Shown: positions 28,378 through 37,563 of the stretch, piece by piece
How the letters are laid out: each line of letters begins with the position of its first letter
Numbering within the stretch: position 1 is the stretch's first letter
Source of the DNA: Pelobacter sp.
GTDB taxonomy: Bacteria; Desulfobacterota; Desulfuromonadia; Geobacterales; Pseudopelobacteraceae
Direction of reading: 5' to 3'
Assembly: GCA_030824515.1 (NCBI GenBank)
Contig: JAVBXN010000056.1
Span: 1 to 47,119, forward strand
Length of the DNA: 47,119 nucleotides
Notes under the pieces: model-generated
Seen by the model: the letters and a program-made list of their open reading frames with translations, nothing else
What the model was told of the DNA's origin: nothing
Database searches by the model: none
Position numbers and translations under genes: made by a program

Positions 28378-30510
28378 GTGAACAGTGCCAGCACGCCGCC
28401 AGATACGCGCGCCGAGCTTCATCAAGCCGCAACTTTTGCTGCCGACCTGATCGTCTGCCGCAGCCACATACAGTTCTATCCGGACTCCCATCCGGCCGTC
28501 AGCGCCATTCTGAAGAAAACCCTCGGGAGGCTCGAGCCGCTTCTGGCCGGCGGCAAACCGCTGACACTGGGAGTTACCCGCCAGGGACTGCTTCTCAATG
28601 AGGCCCTGATCGAACCCAACAACGTCAAATTCCGTGAATACGCCGCCTTGCTGGCCTCCTTCGGCATAATCGCCATATCTTTCACCGCTGAGATTCAGCC
28701 CGAAGACCTTTTCGAGTTCAACCGGATCATTAACCGCCAGCGAAGTGAAATCTGGGAGTCAGGCGGCATCATACACGCCTTCGATATTTCCGGAGTGCGG
28801 ACCATCATGGTGCAGGCGATCGATCCATCGGTCTTCACGCTGACCGATGGAGTTCAAGGCACGGACGGCGATACATGGGCATTTTTCGTACAGAAGCTTC
28901 TCAAGGGATGTTTCAACTCATCACCGGAAAAAATGCACAAACTGCTATCGGCGCCACCCTCGCGGCTGGCTTTCGAACTTGCCGCCATGCTGGAAGGCGT
29001 GCCGGAGGAAGGCCGCAGCTATACCCTCAAGGCGCTGGCGGAATGTTATGTCGGCCGGTCGCTCGGGCAGGATGCAAACATGATCAGCAACGACTCCCTG
29101 GACAAGATCAGCGCTTTTATCTCCAGCCTGGCTCCGAAAATGCGCTGTGATTTCATCCTCAATATCTGCAACTCCTCCCACGCCACAACCGAGTTCAATG
29201 AGCGCCTGCTGAACCGTCTCCCTGATGAAGGAATGCAGGAGGTTGTCCAGGCCGTAACCGCACAAGGCGCCCATGTTCCTGACATGCTTCTTAACATTAT
29301 TCAACGGCTGGCGTCACACGCGGAATCTACCCTGGATTCGGACGTGCTCCTCTCCGGCAGCGGAGTTGGAGCCAAGGTGCAGACGCTGATGCGCGAAAGG
29401 GATCTGGAGCAGTATATTCCACCGGGCTACCTGCAGACCCTTACTACCATCCTTGCAACTGACAGGCTGCCGGACGCCGAATCCAATTTCCTGGAAGAAC
29501 TGCGCAAAACCATGGAGGCGGAACAACTGGAGAGTAAACTTACCGATATAATTGATGAAATAATCATGGTCATACCTCCGGAAAAACAGGGCGAGGGGAT
29601 ACGGAACAATCTGAGTAACCAGTTGAATTATTTTATGGAGCTCCGGGATTTCAAATCCATGGCAAAAGTATGCCGGATTCTGGGCAGCGCCAATCCGGAA
29701 AGCAACACCGCATTGTTCAATTCCGATTTCGTTCAGCGGGTCCTCAAATTCGCGGAGACCCTGGGGCGCGACAGCTTCACCGGGATCCGGGAGGTCATCA
29801 CTACCGTTGGATCACCTTTTATCGAACCGCTGATAGATAAACTCGCAATGGAAGAAAACCGTTCCCTGCGCCGTTTCTGGTTCGACTGCCTGGGCGGAAT
29901 GGGTGAAATGGTACGGAATGCTGCGCTGCTCCGCCTGAACGATGAACAGTGGTTTGTGATCCGCAATCTGCTGGTGATGCTGAGAAACTTCAGTGACCCG
30001 GAAGTAGTTCAGAAGGTTCGCAAACTTACCGAGTATCCTCACCCGAAAGTCAGAAGCGAAGCTTTGAAGAATCTTCTCCACTATCGGGACCCGGCCGCCG
30101 ACAAGATGATCCTGACGGAACTGCAGCACCCCGACCCGGCCAGAAAACTGGCCGCGGTACAGGTTGCTGAAATGAGCCGCGACAAGGATGTGATGCAACA
30201 ACTGCTCAACATTCTCGAAACCAGCGGAATTGCCGATTTCCAGCTTGAACTTAAAAGCGCGGTGGTACAGACACTGGCAAACATCGGCAACCCGTCCACA
30301 TTGCCTAAATTGCTGAATATAATCAGCAGCACTCCGCTGCTGCATCGAAACAAGCATTCCCTGCTCAAAATCGAAGTCATACGCGCGTTGCCACACTTCC
30401 GGCCCGACTATGTCCGGCCCATTCTGCTGAAGATTTCCCAAATGCCGGAAGACCCGCTCGCAGTCCACGCTGTTGAATCATTGAAAATGCTTGATGGAGC
30501 GACGCCATGA
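28378..30510 (+). CDS. Large HEAT-repeat-like protein, partner of HD-GYP gene
   Basis: The 710-residue cytoplasmic protein is not a named family. Its N-terminal ~140 residues (QFYPDSHPAVSAILKKTL, LNEALIEPNNVKFREYAALL, EDLFEFNRIINRQ) align by eye with the N-terminus of the next protein. The remainder is helical. The part from about residue 540 onwards shows HEAT-type repeats (DPEVVQKVRKLTEYPHPKVR, LQHPDPARKLAAVQVAEMSR, NIGNPSTLPKLLNII). The GTG at 28378 is chosen for its GGGAG site. Its stop overlaps the next start (ATGA). It is probably a scaffold that works with the HD-GYP protein. Confidence 0.82.
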   Translation: MNSASTPPDTRAELHQAATFAADLIVCRSHIQFYPDSHPAVSAILKKTLGRLEPLLAGGKPLTLGVTRQGLLLNEALIEPNNVKFREYAALLASFGIIAISFTAEIQPEDLFEFNRIINRQRSEIWESGGIIHAFDISGVRTIMVQAIDPSVFTLTDGVQGTDGDTWAFFVQKLLKGCFNSSPEKMHKLLSAPPSRLAFELAAMLEGVPEEGRSYTLKALAECYVGRSLGQDANMISNDSLDKISAFISSLAPKMRCDFILNICNSSHATTEFNERLLNRLPDEGMQEVVQAVTAQGAHVPDMLLNIIQRLASHAESTLDSDVLLSGSGVGAKVQTLMRERDLEQYIPPGYLQTLTTILATDRLPDAESNFLEELRKTMEAEQLESKLTDIIDEIIMVIPPEKQGEGIRNNLSNQLNYFMELRDFKSMAKVCRILGSANPESNTALFNSDFVQRVLKFAETLGRDSFTGIREVITTVGSPFIEPLIDKLAMEENRSLRRFWFDCLGGMGEMVRNAALLRLNDEQWFVIRNLLVMLRNFSDPEVVQKVRKLTEYPHPKVRSEALKNLLHYRDPAADKMILTELQHPDPARKLAAVQVAEMSRDKDVMQQLLNILETSGIADFQLELKSAVVQTLANIGNPSTLPKLLNIISSTPLLHRNKHSLLKIEVIRALPHFRPDYVRPILLKISQMPEDPLAVHAVESLKMLDGATP

Positions 30511-31634
30511 CTCCCTACATCAAAGAGCAGTTGGAGATATTCATCAGCAACCTGGTCCAGGCCGCCAAGGCGATGTTGCTCTATTCACCGGAACACAGGG
30601 TGACATCCGGCCACGCAGCCAGTGCACTGGGAAGCATGAACCTGATCCTTGCCGCTGAAGATACGCTCAAAATCATCCGTATCGGCGGTGAACTCTTTGT
30701 CAGTGGCATCCCGCTGGAAAAGAATCCCCATGTTGAGCGCCTCAATCAGCAGATGTCCGAGTACGCCATCGGCCATATCAGCCTGATGCGAGGAGCTGGC
30801 AGCGCCGATATCCTGCTGTTGATGCGGATAGTTGCCGGTAAGGAGTCCTCGAAGCTGAAATCGACTCCGCATCTGATATTCGGAGCTGTTGAGCTGGATG
30901 ACGCCCGGACGGCGCCTGGAGAGGTTTCCCAACCGATTCCGAGCTATTCGGCCATACCGGGTGAGCTGATGGCCCGGGTGGCAAGCGACTTTGAATCCTG
31001 TACTGCCAGGGAGCATTTTGATCTGCAGGCCGTAATGGCGCTAGTGGCCGGTTTCATTACTTCGTTCCGGGGGGAGGCGAATCCGCTGTTGGCCCTGGTT
31101 CCGCTAAGGGAAATGGATGAGTACACTTTCACCCACTCGCTCGATGTCTGCATTCTCAATATTGCCCAGGGTATGTCGCTCGGTTTTGAAGGGCAATTAC
31201 TGCACGACATTGGTATCGCGGCCATGCTGCATGACGTGGGCAAACAGTTTGTGCCGCCCGAAGTGCTGAACAAACCGGGCGAACTGACCGACGACGAATG
31301 GCTGGAGATGCGCCGTCACACGGTGCATGGCGCGCATTATCTTCTCAACACGCCGGGCATGCCGCGCATAGCTGTGATGAGCGCCTTCGAGCACCATATG
31401 AAATATGACATGACCGGCTATCCCAGCGTGCCCAAGGGATGGCAGACCAACCTCTGCAGCCAGATCACGATGGTTTCGGACTGCTTCGATGCTCTCCGCA
31501 CCCGGCGGGTCTACAAGGATTCCATGGACTTTGAAAAGGCGGCCGGCATAATGCTGAAAATTGCCGGGACCGGTCTCAACCCGGCTCTGACGCTTAATTT
31601 CATCAAGGTGCTGCGGAAGATGGGGGAACAGTAG
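30507..31634 (+). CDS. HD-GYP domain phosphodiesterase-like protein
   Basis: The 375-residue protein has an N-terminal domain shared with the preceding protein (LLYSPEHRVTSGHAASAL, SGIPLEKNPHVERLNQQM, ADILLLMRIVAGK). A C-terminal HD-GYP domain (about 190-350) follows. Metal-ligand positions look kept: THSLDV, MLHDVGKQFVPPEVLNKPGELT, RRHTVHG, EHH, VSDCFDA. The signature is slightly altered, with HHMKYDMTGYP in place of HHExxDGxGYP. It may hydrolyse c-di-GMP or may be a degenerate effector. It is translationally coupled to the HEAT gene. Confidence 0.9.
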   Translation: MTPYIKEQLEIFISNLVQAAKAMLLYSPEHRVTSGHAASALGSMNLILAAEDTLKIIRIGGELFVSGIPLEKNPHVERLNQQMSEYAIGHISLMRGAGSADILLLMRIVAGKESSKLKSTPHLIFGAVELDDARTAPGEVSQPIPSYSAIPGELMARVASDFESCTAREHFDLQAVMALVAGFITSFRGEANPLLALVPLREMDEYTFTHSLDVCILNIAQGMSLGFEGQLLHDIGIAAMLHDVGKQFVPPEVLNKPGELTDDEWLEMRRHTVHGAHYLLNTPGMPRIAVMSAFEHHMKYDMTGYPSVPKGWQTNLCSQITMVSDCFDALRTRRVYKDSMDFEKAAGIMLKIAGTGLNPALTLNFIKVLRKMGEQ

Positions 31635-31645
31635 GGGGGGAAGTT

Positions 31646-31666
31646 CCGGTCGAAGCAACAGACCGG
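31646..31666. terminator. Weak hairpin between convergent HD-GYP and MATE genes
   Basis: CCGGTC and GACCGG pair around a nine-base loop. It lies in the 44-base convergent gap and might end both transcripts, but neither side has a good U-run. Confidence 0.3.
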
Positions 31667-31678
31667 GGCAGAAAACCG

Positions 31679-33031
31679 TCAGAGAACCGCGCTGTGCAGG
31701 TCACGGCGATGGTAACGCCAGGCAAAAGCCGCCCCACGGAAATACCAGTCGATCAGGAACACCCCCCACACCGCATACAGCGAAAGATGAAGCCAGCCGG
31801 CAGCCACCCAGGACAACGCCACGCGAATCCCCCACATGGCCAACAGCGTCACGATGAATACGTAGAAGGTATCGCCCGCTCCCCGCAAGCTGCCGGCATA
31901 GACGAACGAGATTGCCAGCGGAACCTGCGCAAACGCCACCAGTTTCAGAAACACGCTTCCCTTTTCGATTACATCGGCATCGTGCGTAAACAGCCCGATC
32001 AGGTGATGCGGGAAGAAGAAAAACAGCAGTGCCATCAGGGTCATCACCCCCACCGCCAACCGCAACGCCTCCTGGTGGCTGATGCGAGCACGGCGGATCT
32101 TCCCGGCCCCCAGCGACTGCCCCATCAGGGTCGCCGCCGCGATCCCCATGCCGGCGCCCGGCATGAACGAAAGCGACTCGATCGACAGCCCGATCTGGTG
32201 GGCAGCATAGGCACTGGTGCCGTAGCCGATGATAAAGCTGGAATAGAACAGCTGCCCGCTCTGCTGGGCAATGCGTTCCAGCGCGACCGGCCAGCCGACC
32301 CGCCAGATCCTGCCGAACAGGGAGAAATCGGGACGACTGAATGCGATATAGCGTTTTCGCAAGGCCTGGACCAGAAGATAGCTGAATCCAACCAGTTCAG
32401 AAGTGTTGATCGCGATAGCCGCCCCCTTGACACCCATCGCCGGCATGCCCAGTTTCCCGTAGATCAGCGGCCAGGCCAGCAGCACATGCAGGATGTTCAC
32501 AAGTATGATGGCCTCCATCGGGGTGCGGGTATCACCGACGCCATGCATGATAGCCGAAAGGATATTCAGCCCCGTGGTCCAGACCAACCAGAGGAACACC
32601 AGGCGAATATATTCGGCCGCAAGCGCCTGGACTTCGGGCGCCGCTCCCATCAAGCGGGCGATCTCGCTGCCCCAGGCGGCACCGAAGAGGGTAAAGACCG
32701 CAGTCATTGCCAGACAGGCCAGGCAAGAGACGCAGGCCGCCCGGCCGGCATCTTCACGTCTTCCGGCGCCCCACAGGTGGGCAATGACGACAGTGGTCCC
32801 GGTGGAAAGCCCCCAGAAGACCGTCATGGTTACAAACATCAGCAACTGCCCGAGTCCGGCCGCGGCGATCGCGGCAGCTCCAAGACCCCCGGTCAGAAAA
32901 ATATCCACTATCGAAACCAACCGCTGAAACAGCGACGAGAGCAGAACCGGCATGGACAGGCGGAAGACATCGCGTCTTATCGAGACAGGCTTGTGGCGTG
33001 CCGCACGGATTGTAGGCAGGGAAAACAGCAT
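31679..33031 (-). CDS. MATE-family multidrug/metabolite efflux transporter
   Basis: The 450-residue membrane protein has about twelve hydrophobic segments in two similar halves, as in MATE (multi-antimicrobial extrusion) cation antiporters. The first half begins LSMPVLLSSLFQRLVSIVDIFLTGGLG and the second has VGWPVALERIAQQSGQLFYSSF and AAATLMGQSLGAGK. These match the family's conserved VDxxxxG and G-x-GA motifs. The substrate cannot be told from sequence. The start at 33031 has only a weak ribosome site. It is convergent with HD-GYP and follows the flagellar terminator. Confidence 0.93.
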   Translation of the reverse strand: MLFSLPTIRAARHKPVSIRRDVFRLSMPVLLSSLFQRLVSIVDIFLTGGLGAAAIAAAGLGQLLMFVTMTVFWGLSTGTTVVIAHLWGAGRREDAGRAACVSCLACLAMTAVFTLFGAAWGSEIARLMGAAPEVQALAAEYIRLVFLWLVWTTGLNILSAIMHGVGDTRTPMEAIILVNILHVLLAWPLIYGKLGMPAMGVKGAAIAINTSELVGFSYLLVQALRKRYIAFSRPDFSLFGRIWRVGWPVALERIAQQSGQLFYSSFIIGYGTSAYAAHQIGLSIESLSFMPGAGMGIAAATLMGQSLGAGKIRRARISHQEALRLAVGVMTLMALLFFFFPHHLIGLFTHDADVIEKGSVFLKLVAFAQVPLAISFVYAGSLRGAGDTFYVFIVTLLAMWGIRVALSWVAAGWLHLSLYAVWGVFLIDWYFRGAAFAWRYHRRDLHSAVL

Positions 33032-33077
33032 GCTTTTTTATAAGTCCTGATAGTGATAAGGTCAACGGATTTGAGCA

Positions 33078-33106
33078 ATAAAAACGGGACTCTTTACGGA
33101 GTCCCG
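33078..33106 (-). terminator. Terminator of the flagellar operon after flgL
   Basis: On the minus strand CGGGACTC and GAGTCCCG pair (8 bp) around a six-base loop, followed by TTTTTATT. It lies 30 bases past the flgL stop. Confidence 0.85.
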
Positions 33107-33135
33107 CCGAAATTCAGGATGTATATGATTTTAGA

Positions 33136-34047
33136 TCAGAGGTAATCCAGAAGCGACAATTGGGTAACCTTGGCGGTGGCCGACAGTGATGCCTCGAAAG
33201 CCAGTTTCTGACTACTCAGCTCAACTCCCAGCTTGGCATAATCCACTTCCTGAACCCTGGTGCTGATCGAAAGCAGCGTGTTTTTGTTGTTTTCGTTGAG
33301 TTTGTTCATGTTGTCCAGACGGGTCGTCCGCGCCAAGATATCACTGGTGGCGATGTTGAGCTGCCTGGCGCCACTCTGGAGGTCCACGGACGCCTGCGAA
33401 ATTGCATCGACGTCGCTCGGAGTGGTATTGTCCCCCACGGCCGCAATCAGATTATCAAATGTTTCGAGAATATCGGTCGTGCCATAAGTCGGGTTTGATC
33501 CGATACCCTTGAGCAGGCGGTCTCCGGTGACGTTCAGTGCCTGTACTGAATTCTGGGCCACCTCGATCGAAAGCTGAGTATTGTCGCCATCGTAGTTGTT
33601 GTTCAAATTACTGAACGGCGGTGTGGCATTGTCGGCTCCGGCAAAAATATACTGATCGCCATACTGGGTATTTGCCATATCTATAAGCTGTTTTTTCAGA
33701 TCGACAAGCTGGTCGTGAGCGCTCTGGCGAATGGCCGGGTCGTCGCTGCCGGTATTGAGAGTACCGGCCACCTTCTTGGCTTGGTTAACTACCGCCGACA
33801 TTCCATCCAGGGCGGTGTTGGTAAACTGCAACCAGGATGTCGCCTTGTTGATGTTGCCGGAGCGCTGGTCGATCGCCCTGAGCTTGTCGCCGATTTCCAG
33901 CAGCAGCCTTGATGAGATCGGGTCGTCACTGGGTGTGTTGACGTTCTGCCCCGAAGAGACCTGGTTCTGCAGTTTTTCAAGTTTGGCCCGCCCCTGTTGC
34001 AGATTGTAAATTGCGTTGTCCGAAGACATGTTGGCTGTGACTCTCAT
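33136..34047 (-). CDS. flgL: Flagellar hook-filament junction protein FlgL (HAP3)
   Basis: FlgL joins the hook to the filament. The 303-residue protein has the flagellin-like N-terminus MRVTANMSSDNAIYNLQQGR and the NVNTPSDDPISSRLLLEI segment. A C-terminal coiled region carries QEVDYAKLGVELSSQKLAFEASLSATAKV with the closing LSLLDYL, typical of FlgL. Length is normal for the family. It is the last gene of the operon, behind flgK, and a terminator follows directly. The fliW/csrA pair often found next to flgL is absent. Confidence 0.95.
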   Translation of the reverse strand: MRVTANMSSDNAIYNLQQGRAKLEKLQNQVSSGQNVNTPSDDPISSRLLLEIGDKLRAIDQRSGNINKATSWLQFTNTALDGMSAVVNQAKKVAGTLNTGSDDPAIRQSAHDQLVDLKKQLIDMANTQYGDQYIFAGADNATPPFSNLNNNYDGDNTQLSIEVAQNSVQALNVTGDRLLKGIGSNPTYGTTDILETFDNLIAAVGDNTTPSDVDAISQASVDLQSGARQLNIATSDILARTTRLDNMNKLNENNKNTLLSISTRVQEVDYAKLGVELSSQKLAFEASLSATAKVTQLSLLDYL

Positions 34048-34094
34048 TGTTTTTCTCCCGACCGCGTTAATGTGGCAAGCGTTCTGCCAGGCAG

Positions 34095-35492
34095 CTAGCG
34101 GATCATACCGATCACCATGTCCATCATCTCGGTTGCCGTGGTAATCAGCTTGGACGAAGCCTGGTAGGATCGCTGGTATTTGACCAGATTGGTCAATTCT
34201 TCGTCCAGAGAAACACCCGAATTGGATTCCCGGAGCGTTGACAGCTGTTTGGTGAAAGCCTCATCCTGCGACACGGTGGTTTTGCTGGACTGGACATCCA
34301 GTCCCACCTTGCTCACGAGGCTGCTGTAATAACTGCTGAATGTTGCCGTGGGAGCGCCTGACGGCACCGTATAGGTACTGTTCAGTTGGACAATTGCCAG
34401 CGCGTTGCTGTTGTCACCCGGCAAAAGCGCATTCCCGGAAGCGGCGATGGTTGAGATGTCCAGTCCGGCATCGATTGAAAATGCGCCGGCGGCACCGGTC
34501 ACGGCTCCCAGCGGGGTAAAGAAATTCTGGTTGGTACCACCGGTTGGGCTGAAGCCGATCGAATGCTGGGCGTTTACCGCATCGGCAATGGATTTGGCCA
34601 GCGTGTCCACCTGTGCCAGATAGCCGGGTATGATCGTATCCCGCATGGCCACTGTGGCACCCAGTTCACCGGTTATCGGCGTAACAATGGCCAAAGCGCC
34701 TCCGGGAGGTGTCAGCTGGACAACGAAGTTGTTCGGATCGGTCTGGTCAAGTGAAAAGGCGCCGGCATTCGAGCCGGTTACAAGTTCGGCGCCGCCATCG
34801 GCATACTTTATATCAGTTGTACCGTCGGCATTCTCGGTAAAGGTTATGCCGATTTTCTGTGAAAGATCACGCACCAGCTGATCCCGCTGATCACGCATTT
34901 CGTTGGCATTGCCACTCAGCAGTTCGGTGGATTTGATCTGGCCGTTCAGCTGGGCAATATTTGTCAAGGTGCTGTTGATACTATTTGTCAGCGGGACAAG
35001 AGACGCGTTCTGGGTGGCAATGGCGTCGTTGAGCCCCCTGCTGACCGACTGGAAATTATCTGACAGTATCTGTGCCCGGGTGATGACCACCTGACGTTCC
35101 GAGGTCCCTCCCGGATTGAGGGTCAAATCCTGCCAGGCGCCAAAAAAATTCGAGATCGCCGTTCCGATGCCGTCATTTGAAACCTCGTTGAAATAAGGCT
35201 CAATCTGCTGAAGGACCGTGGATTTGGATGTGTCGAACCCCTGGGTAGTCTGGGCACTCACGAGCTGCTGCTGCAAAAGGCCGTCGTAGTACCTTTCCAC
35301 AACGGATATCTGCACCCCGGTTCCCAACGGGAATCCGTTATGCAGCGTCGGTGGGGCCGACTCCAGCAGCACCCTCTGGCGTGAATAGCCCTGAGTGTTG
35401 ACATTGGCGATATTTTCCGACGTCACTTCGGTCGCGATTCTGTAAATGTTGAGACCGTTCTTGCCAATCTCCATGGCCGCTGAAAGTCCCAT
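34095..35492 (-). CDS. flgK: Flagellar hook-associated protein FlgK (HAP1)
   Basis: FlgK is the first junction protein on the hook. The 465-residue protein has the conserved start AMEIGKNGLNIYRIATEVTS followed by NIANVNTQGYSRQRV, and the C-terminal GVSLDEELTNLVKYQRSYQASSKLI with MMDMVIGMIR, both diagnostic. The central variable region is normal. It starts one base after flgN, its export chaperone, ends. It is secreted through the flagellar type III apparatus, so it has no signal peptide. Confidence 0.96.
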   Translation of the reverse strand: MGLSAAMEIGKNGLNIYRIATEVTSENIANVNTQGYSRQRVLLESAPPTLHNGFPLGTGVQISVVERYYDGLLQQQLVSAQTTQGFDTSKSTVLQQIEPYFNEVSNDGIGTAISNFFGAWQDLTLNPGGTSERQVVITRAQILSDNFQSVSRGLNDAIATQNASLVPLTNSINSTLTNIAQLNGQIKSTELLSGNANEMRDQRDQLVRDLSQKIGITFTENADGTTDIKYADGGAELVTGSNAGAFSLDQTDPNNFVVQLTPPGGALAIVTPITGELGATVAMRDTIIPGYLAQVDTLAKSIADAVNAQHSIGFSPTGGTNQNFFTPLGAVTGAAGAFSIDAGLDISTIAASGNALLPGDNSNALAIVQLNSTYTVPSGAPTATFSSYYSSLVSKVGLDVQSSKTTVSQDEAFTKQLSTLRESNSGVSLDEELTNLVKYQRSYQASSKLITTATEMMDMVIGMIR

Positions 35493-35493
35493 G

Positions 35494-35985
35494 TCAAGCC
35501 TCCCTGTTAATCATGACGGCAGCGGCGGGCCGCTGCTGGTATCCGCCCGATGCGCCGTACACATTGGACTGGTTGATAAGACGAGTGATAAGGCCGAGTG
35601 ATGTTGTTGCCATCGCAGCAAACCGTTCGGCGATTTCCTGGTTCAGCGCGGCAGCCTGCTTGATTCTGTCGGCGGTTTTGCTGACTTGGCGCTGTTTTGA
35701 GAGAAGCTCCCCGCTTCCCCTTTTGGCAAGATGTTCCGCCAGCGCCACTAAGGCGGTCGTGCCAGCCAGCCCTTCACGAACGGCGCAGGCGGAAACCGCC
35801 TGTTGCAAGGACGGCGCATGCTCTGAGATTTTATTGATCAGCTCTTCCTTGGCCTGGTTGGATACAGCCATTGCATTGATATCGATGTTGCCGAGCTCGG
35901 CGGTCTCCCGCTCCAGCAACGCCAGCAGATCATCCAGAAGCGCTGCCTCTATCGCCAAGGTTTCCAGCAGTTTATTAAGTTCCAT
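35494..35985 (-). CDS. flgN: FlgN-like chaperone for FlgK/FlgL
   Basis: FlgN binds the hook-filament junction proteins in the cytoplasm before export. The 163-residue helical protein begins MELNKLLETLAIEAALLDDLLALLERET and ends with the FlgN-like SLGLITRLINQSNVYGASGGY. The ATG at 35985 is preferred for its GCAGGTG site; an ATG at 36009 overlapping the flgJ stop would add eight residues. It stands between flgJ and flgK, the expected place. No flgM-like gene lies beside it. Confidence 0.85.
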   Translation of the reverse strand: MELNKLLETLAIEAALLDDLLALLERETAELGNIDINAMAVSNQAKEELINKISEHAPSLQQAVSACAVREGLAGTTALVALAEHLAKRGSGELLSKQRQVSKTADRIKQAAALNQEIAERFAAMATTSLGLITRLINQSNVYGASGGYQQRPAAAVMINREA

Positions 35986-36010
35986 TAGCACCTGCCCCGA
36001 ATCTCTCATT

Positions 36011-36385
36011 CTACTCGTGATGATCGACTTTTGGTACGGCCTTGCGGCTCTCCTGGCGAATAATATCCTTCTCGATCATTTTGGCCAGCCCCATGCCGCC
36101 GCCACGCTTGACAGATACAGCGGCGTATTCCTGATCCAGCATGGAGCGATAGATTTCCTCTCCATGTCCGCCTCCGGTCAGCTTGTCTTTGCCGACCGTT
36201 TGACGCATCGATTTTAGCATCATGCCAACCACCAGCGCCTCAAAGTCCTGGGAGACTTTTTTGGCCTGGAGAAGCTGCTTCTTGCTCAGACCATCTCCGG
36301 ACAGGTTCTGGCGTTGGAGCTGGCGGGCCTTGGCGGCAGCGTTGTCTGTGCTGTCCGGAATCGATGTAACGGCAGTCATGTCCAT
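36011..36385 (-). CDS. flgJ: Rod-binding protein FlgJ (N-terminal domain only)
   Basis: FlgJ caps and helps assemble the flagellar rod. The 124-residue protein contains only the rod-binding domain (KKVSQDFEALVVGMMLKSMRQ, GGHGEEIYRSMLDQEYA, GGGMGLAKMIEKDI). It lacks the C-terminal muramidase domain of the enterobacterial form, as in many deltaproteobacteria; a separate lytic enzyme must open the peptidoglycan. It sits between flgI and flgN. Confidence 0.93.
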   Translation of the reverse strand: MDMTAVTSIPDSTDNAAAKARQLQRQNLSGDGLSKKQLLQAKKVSQDFEALVVGMMLKSMRQTVGKDKLTGGGHGEEIYRSMLDQEYAAVSVKRGGGMGLAKMIEKDIIRQESRKAVPKVDHHE

Positions 36386-36422
36386 ATCGTTCTTATCGTC
36401 CTGATTTGCTTTAGATTAAGTT

Positions 36423-37523
36423 TTAAATGATCGAGAGTTCCGCCTGCAGAGCCCCGGCAGCCTTGACCGCCTGCAGGATACTGATCAGATCGCGCGGAGT
36501 GACTCCCAGCAGATTCAGCGCCCGCACCACATCTCCGATGCTGGCCCCTTCCGGCATCACCATCAGGCGACGATTCTCTTCTTCAACCTTCAGGTCGGTG
36601 CGCGGCACCACCTTGGTCTCGCCGGTCTTGCTGAATGGCGCCGGCTGGGAAACCTGAGGAGTTTCCTTGATCACCAGCGAAAGACTTCCGTGGGTAACCG
36701 CTACAGTTGAAATTCGCACGCTTTCGCCCATGACGACCGTGCCGGTGCGTTCGTTAAGCACCACCTTGGCTTGTACGTCCGGCTTTACTTCAAGAGTTTC
36801 AAGAGCCGCGATAAATTCAACCGTCCGGTTGGCGTATGACTCGGGTATTGTCAGGGTCACTGACCCTGAATCGCGGCTCGTGGCGACACCGGCCTTGAAT
36901 TTCTCATTGACTGCCGTAACAATTCGGGAAGCCGTGGTAAAGTCAGATGTTTCCAGATTCAGGTGCAGTACGGACTTCCCGGCCAGGGTATTCGGCAATT
37001 CACGCTCCACCAGCGCCCCATTGGGCACCCGGCCAGCGGTCGGGTGGTTCTTCTGGGCAGTGGCCCCCTGGCCTCCAAAGGCAAACGAGTTGGTCAGCAC
37101 CGATCCCTGCGCCACCGCGTAGACCTGATTGTCGGCGCCCTTCAAAGGGGTCATGATCAATGTTCCGCCGGCGATACTCTTGGCGTCTCCCATTGATGAA
37201 ACCAGAACGTCAAGACGGTTGCCCTGCTTGGAAAAAGGGGGCAACGTAGCCGTGACCATTACCGCCGCCACGTTTTTCAGCTTGATGTCATTAACCGAGG
37301 TGGTGATACCCATCCGCTCCAGCAGGTTCACCACCGACTGAATCTGGATCTTGGTCTGATCGCTGTCGCCCGATCCGTTCAGTCCGACAACCAGACCGTA
37401 TCCCACCAACTGGTTGTCACGCACACCTTCAATTGAGGCGATATCCTTTATGCGTATGGCGTGGGCCACGGACGAGAGACAGAGCAGCAACGTACAGACG
37501 ACGATGGTCTTGATTATCTTCAT
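36423..37523 (-). CDS. flgI: Flagellar P-ring protein FlgI
   Basis: FlgI forms the peptidoglycan-level bushing around the rod. The 366-residue product has a signal peptide (KIIKTIVVCTLLLCLSSVAHA, cleaved before IRIKDI). The family run RIKDIASIEGVRDNQLVGYG and LVVGLNGSGD follow, then GGTLIMTPLKGADNQVYAVAQG and the C-terminal GVTPRDLISILQAVKAAGALQAEL. I chose the ATG at 37523 because AAGGTAA precedes it and it puts the signal peptide at the start. It follows flgH by about 40 bases. Confidence 0.96.
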   Translation of the reverse strand: MKIIKTIVVCTLLLCLSSVAHAIRIKDIASIEGVRDNQLVGYGLVVGLNGSGDSDQTKIQIQSVVNLLERMGITTSVNDIKLKNVAAVMVTATLPPFSKQGNRLDVLVSSMGDAKSIAGGTLIMTPLKGADNQVYAVAQGSVLTNSFAFGGQGATAQKNHPTAGRVPNGALVERELPNTLAGKSVLHLNLETSDFTTASRIVTAVNEKFKAGVATSRDSGSVTLTIPESYANRTVEFIAALETLEVKPDVQAKVVLNERTGTVVMGESVRISTVAVTHGSLSLVIKETPQVSQPAPFSKTGETKVVPRTDLKVEEENRRLMVMPEGASIGDVVRALNLLGVTPRDLISILQAVKAAGALQAELSII

Positions 37524-37563
37524 TGGATTACCTTCTTTTGCAGCATGATACACTTGATTGCCA

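Noticed and set aside
31694..33043. Long plus-strand open frame of 449 codons
   Set aside because: It is exactly antisense to the MATE transporter, with a composition rich in Gln, His, Arg and Pro and no family motif. It is a shadow of the high-GC third positions.
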